Positions 11,601-14,266 of a DNA stretch of 14,266 nucleotides are shown piece after piece. This stretch comes from Candidatus Hydrogenedentota bacterium. Its GTDB lineage: Bacteria > Hydrogenedentota > Hydrogenedentia > Hydrogenedentales > SLHB01. Position 1 is the first letter of the stretch. Every line of letters starts with the position of its first letter. Position numbers and translations under genes: made by a program. The DNA is taken from assembly GCA_007130675.1 (NCBI GenBank), contig SLSB01000078.1, forward strand, positions 1 to 14,266. Reading direction: 5' to 3'. The notes below the pieces were generated by a model. The model ran no database searches. It was not told where the DNA came from and was given only the letters and a program-made list of their open reading frames with translations.

Positions 11601-14266
11601 TCGTTCGAGAGTACGCCGTTTTTTCAGCCTGATTACGATGTGATGCCGGTGGGGCCGCGCTCGCTGGTGTACCCGAGCCCGCCGCCACAACCCGAGCGGC
11701 CGACGTATGACACATGGCCGGCGACGATAGGGCCGGATGAATATCCGAAACTCGCGGATTGGCCGCTCGAGAACCGCCGGGCCCGGATTCTCAAACAGCG
11801 CATCGACTCGAACAGCAGGCCGACGGCGATGCTGGGGATCAACATGGCGGGTTCGAACGACCCGGTGGTGAACCGGTTTAACCGGCTCAAGCTCGAGCAG
11901 ATCACGATCGCGTTCTGGGGTCCGAATTTCACTCCGAGCGATCTGAAGGCTCTTGACCTCGACGGTTTGGATTCCGAGTCGGGGGTGTTGCTTTTCGAGG
12001 ATGCGGACAACGACGGCGTGTTTGGAGGCGAATATGGCGCCGACAGGCCGGTGCCGTTGCGCAACCTGCTCTGGCGGGCCGAGCCCGAGTATGTTGACCT
12101 CACGGGCGACGGCAACCCCGACGATATCACCGGCGATGGGATTGTGGACGAGCGGGACCGCGCGTGGGTGCTGAGGCTGCGTCCCCGGGAGCCGTGGTCC
12201 GTGCCGGATACCGACTCTGGAGGCCCGCTGCTTCCGGCTCTGGTGACGGGGCCGATGGTGAAGAGCGGGGAGTCGGCGGACGTCATGGGCGCCATGATTG
12301 ACGAAGACGGCTCACAGGTGTTTTCCGTGCCGTTTGACACGATGGGCGGCGGGAGCGGTCCCGCGCCGGCTGTCGAGGCGGTGGAAGGCCAGCCGCACTG
12401 GGCTAAACAGCCGGTTCGCGCGTATAAGGATGAGATAGTCGCGCGGGCCGAGGAAGCGGCGGCACAGGCCAAGGCGCTGCCGCAAGCGGGCAGTGCGGGC
12501 GACGATCTGTTCGTAGTAGTGCAGACGTCTGAACGCATCAGCCGGCTGTCGCCTTTCAAGGTGTTCATTCCGGCGACGCTGCCGAGCCGTCCGCCTGCGG
12601 ATCGTCATGCGGGCATTCAGTTCTCGCCTGGCAAGGTGGTGGTGCCGGATGCGCTTCGGAAACTTCACCCCGAAGAGGATCCCATCGAGGGGTGGTATTT
12701 CCACGAGATGATGGAAACCAACATCGCGTGCCGCGTGGATAATCTGACAGGCTCTGGGCAGACCATTTTGCAGGATGGCACGCCCGTGTCGGTGCTGAGT
12801 ATTTCGGCGGCCACCAACCGGCCCGACTTGACGAAGGCAACGGGTACGGAAGGGTTTGGCGGTGCGCAGTCGTTTGTGGCGCCCAATGCGGACTGGGCCA
12901 ACGGCGAATTCGTGAACCATTATCTGGTGGATTCGACGTACAAGAGTTTCCGGATCACGGGGAACAGCGCCGATCGCCTGACGCTTATGTCCGGCGAACC
13001 CGAGGATGGCGCGTGGCGGATTGTGAGCAATCCGACCTTCCTCGAGCAGGTAATCGTTGAACTGTACGACGAAGGCGGGTTTAACTTCCACAACGACCTG
13101 TTGCCGCTGAGTATCGACCAGTCGGTGAGCGGCGTGGCGATCTACCGCGACAACAAAGCGCACCCGGCCAATGTCAGTGGTCAGTTTGACCCGGACATTG
13201 ACATTCCGCTGACGCTGGACTTCCCGCCGTATCTGGTGGGCGCCGTGGGCGAGCCGTCGACCCAGGTGATGTTCGTGTTTTCGACGCCTGGGACCGACAA
13301 CGTGCCGCGGCCGATTGCGGAACAAGCCAACAACCGCCAGTGGATTCGCGATACGCTGGGGTCGAATCCCGACCATCCCGATTACGGGGCGGATTTCTTC
13401 ATTGTCTTGCGTGCCAGTGGGCGCATTACTCTGGGCGACCGTTTCCGTGCGGCCATTGTCGGTTGGGGTCCCGATACGCCGACCGCGCCGGACCCGCACA
13501 ATTTCCCGCCGCCGCCGGCCACCAACCGGGGCGAATACAACATGTTCAACGAGTTCCCATGGGGGTCGCGCGCGCTCGGGTTCATCACCGTGTTCAATGA
13601 GCCGGACTTCCCGAATTCGGGCATGCCCACCACCGGCATTCCGGACAATAGCGGGTTCAATTTCATCCGGTTCTCGGCGAATAAAGCCGTGCGTACGGCC
13701 ACGATCACAGCCAGTGAACGGGTGATTGGACCGACCGATGTGGTCATTGACCGGGTCTCGACGGACCGTCTGCCTCAGACGATCCCGGACAACGGGCTAT
13801 CGTTTGTGATCCATGGCCGCGGTTTCGGCACCTCGCCAACCGTTACGCTTGCGGGGATCTCGCTGATAGTTGAGAGTGCACAGGATAGAGAGATTACGGT
13901 GACGATTCCGGGTGGTTCGGTGATTGATGCAGACCCCATCGTGCTGTTTGTGCGAAACCCGGCAACGGGCAAGCAAACCAGCCGGTCGGACCTCTTCACG
14001 CTGATATCAGTGCCGCCGGATGCCCGCGCGCCGCGAATCACCTCAGTTGATCCGCCCAGCGGGATGAGCGAGGACTTTCCCGTGGCAGTCTTTGGTGAAA
14101 ACTTTGATGAACCGGTGGTGTTCTTCGGGCAGATGTTCATGCCCGTTGCCTCGTGGACGCCGACGCGGATCAACGTATCGTTTCCGAAGAACGGGTTGCC
14201 GCAGACGGGTCCGCTGGACGTCACGGTGCGCAATGAGACGACGCAGTTGTCGGCCACGTTGCTGGA
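8679..14266 (+). CDS. Giant secreted PKD / calcium-loop / IPT-TIG protein (3' end outside window)
   Basis: The frame is open for 1862 codons to the window edge. The GTG at 8679 has GGAGG nine bases upstream; the ATG at 8656 is in another frame and stops at once. A signal peptide covers about residues 1-28 (LMGALLLVCVIAPLADA). Two PKD domains follow (WEFGDG near residue 64; WRWTFGDG near 166). The middle is beta-rich and mostly unrecognised, but holds three divergent module copies, each with a GV-x-x-[FY]-x-D start (648, 1101, 1484) and an F-[VI]-V-[VL] strand near the end (776, 1275, 1572). Asp-rich calcium-type loops lie at 655-663, 1108-1118 and 1140-1160. Two IPT/TIG domains begin near 1688 and 1785, the last cut off. 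It is probably an extracellular or surface protein for adhesion or polymer binding; no catalytic domain is seen. Confidence 0.85.
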   Translation, partial: MSTTLPHTRVRLMGALLLVCVIAPLADAQVDFVSDRLRAEPGQIITFYDLSQVDNAVIWEWEFGDGTTTGPLDTNDPQFHSYNNLGLYDVTLRVTSPEGVFGQTKRNYIEVTNTPFVDFIYGTPEVMEPILEDLGIEPPVVVPEGAFIFVDRSVGGPGKDPAIGWRWTFGDGSAPQFGPVVAHAFQTDVQTAVFVITLTVTWSDDTTQSLSRTQTITRPGTEDTRNPASFILRDAIADRDQQAILPLHDWMPLFSFEMISADPPDKSAGGAMQKATLPDLTNDRVISRSNPLVFTISPDTGDNEGPALHESDILEFAIFREKPVPAGGTHNELEGDEPIVLRFLSDGTIVDNATGVPFDPREGPVFPTGSPNAGVEFLGRNRLGMQYAVWSQRSGSDPLTGIIDVYPELRSALYADGTGDSYLLAFRSSATWRNRQELSYYVDDFLMVDGFGVAPRDDNGDLIDNYDPALDALPYDAPTTYLSQFLVEDATSGLFDDFRGWSDGNAWHWPNRLYTPVQEYVRPRWDVPGGAFGNAIDFVTGEWLHLRKLHSLDGWIQMIAIDVHASNPPNTSDRRPGVNHGGWSDNEELVAFREINVIVSDVRADPFDPQGLNRLNPVEEFSSMTYDSYRVGGRVVTNRAVGEDFAFNGVWVFADSNNNGVFDPPVPTPDGRGVTFIDYPMLPTGYILEGEEVVTDNGGEKIIAHRIVRDEAYEKSNQAAYAPQWEYIPFPPGGGAPWWKLRLELGGGSREGPNLGFVKPVPDVPRATRRREIQHDYFVVVRPDSGYFDLSAMPGDGVGMALGRDYRVFVEPRRFNPLVIDQAVGGAGSWDGGIFFDAMQMPLGFREDSPSGGFAFNIWQNDLLWLEFEPWWPERTADRTTAKPTRVGFDVHDLTMTYQSNSYYATLTDIDYTGGRLFITDDFDIGFMTGFQRWLDPFGLRDQLFYWGSNVDVYPWVVVTGGPADEAIRTFFQHSFESTPFFQPDYDVMPVGPRSLVYPSPPPQPERPTYDTWPATIGPDEYPKLADWPLENRRARILKQRIDSNSRPTAMLGINMAGSNDPVVNRFNRLKLEQITIAFWGPNFTPSDLKALDLDGLDSESGVLLFEDADNDGVFGGEYGADRPVPLRNLLWRAEPEYVDLTGDGNPDDITGDGIVDERDRAWVLRLRPREPWSVPDTDSGGPLLPALVTGPMVKSGESADVMGAMIDEDGSQVFSVPFDTMGGGSGPAPAVEAVEGQPHWAKQPVRAYKDEIVARAEEAAAQAKALPQAGSAGDDLFVVVQTSERISRLSPFKVFIPATLPSRPPADRHAGIQFSPGKVVVPDALRKLHPEEDPIEGWYFHEMMETNIACRVDNLTGSGQTILQDGTPVSVLSISAATNRPDLTKATGTEGFGGAQSFVAPNADWANGEFVNHYLVDSTYKSFRITGNSADRLTLMSGEPEDGAWRIVSNPTFLEQVIVELYDEGGFNFHNDLLPLSIDQSVSGVAIYRDNKAHPANVSGQFDPDIDIPLTLDFPPYLVGAVGEPSTQVMFVFSTPGTDNVPRPIAEQANNRQWIRDTLGSNPDHPDYGADFFIVLRASGRITLGDRFRAAIVGWGPDTPTAPDPHNFPPPPATNRGEYNMFNEFPWGSRALGFITVFNEPDFPNSGMPTTGIPDNSGFNFIRFSANKAVRTATITASERVIGPTDVVIDRVSTDRLPQTIPDNGLSFVIHGRGFGTSPTVTLAGISLIVESAQDREITVTIPGGSVIDADPIVLFVRNPATGKQTSRSDLFTLISVPPDARAPRITSVDPPSGMSEDFPVAVFGENFDEPVVFFGQMFMPVASWTPTRINVSFPKNGLPQTGPLDVTVRNETTQLSATLL

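Noticed and set aside
11633..13499. Antisense frames of 311 and 395 codons (11633-12568 and 12312-13499)
   Set aside because: Ser/Arg-rich translations with no fold signal, opposite the continuous secreted-protein frame.

Overview
The window is about 60% G+C (estimated by eye) and looks like a chromosomal piece from a Gram-negative-type bacterium. It encodes lipoproteins with lipoboxes, a likely Tat-exported enzyme, a CcdA-like membrane protein, a lytic transglycosylase and a very large secreted PKD/IPT protein. No ribosomal or phylogenetic marker is present. The protein style (large PKD/IPT proteins with calcium-type loops, high G+C) would suit an uncultured PVC- or Hydrogenedentes-like lineage, but that is a weak inference.

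Region 1 (1-256) has no convincing gene. It holds short GC-rich inverted repeats and a 14-bp direct repeat that resembles a REP-type element.

Region 2 (257-5534, minus strand) is a seven-gene thiol/redox and metalloid-resistance-type cluster. In transcription order it reads: ArsR-type repressor, ArsP/DUF318-type permease, small TM0996/MTH895-type thioredoxin, NADPH-dependent-FMN-reductase-like flavoprotein with a Tat-like signal, lipoprotein with a SurA-like helical part and a C-terminal thioredoxin domain, ArsF-like CxxC protein, and ArsG-like six-helix membrane protein with CcdA/DsbD-type cysteines. A leftward promoter overlapping a perfect 5+5 palindrome sits just ahead of arsR and is the obvious autoregulation site. 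The last five genes read as parts of one relay: a membrane thiol transporter, surface thioredoxins and an exported flavoenzyme, alongside an efflux permease. The substrate (arsenical, other metalloid or metal) cannot be read from sequence.

Region 3 (5535-8197, plus strand) is divergent from the ars-type cluster. It holds a mono-haem cytochrome c lipoprotein and, 24 bases on, a Slt70-like lytic transglycosylase with TPR-type repeats.

Region 4 (8198-8678) is non-coding and is the most striking part of the window. An AT-rich stretch leads into a near-consensus sigma70 promoter. This is followed by about 300 nt that can fold into a multi-branched RNA (an 8-bp closing helix around three hairpins, a second two-helix domain and a further hairpin) and then by a strong intrinsic terminator 24 nt before the next start codon. 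It is either a stand-alone structured RNA or an attenuator/riboswitch-type leader; I do not recognise the class.

Region 5 (8679 to the window end) is a single open frame of more than 1862 codons starting at GTG. It encodes a secreted multidomain protein with two N-terminal PKD domains, three divergent copies of an unnamed module with calcium-type loops, and C-terminal IPT/TIG domains. It continues past the window.

Across all genes, Leu-Glu is written almost always as CTC-GAG, which makes CTCGAG several-fold over-represented.
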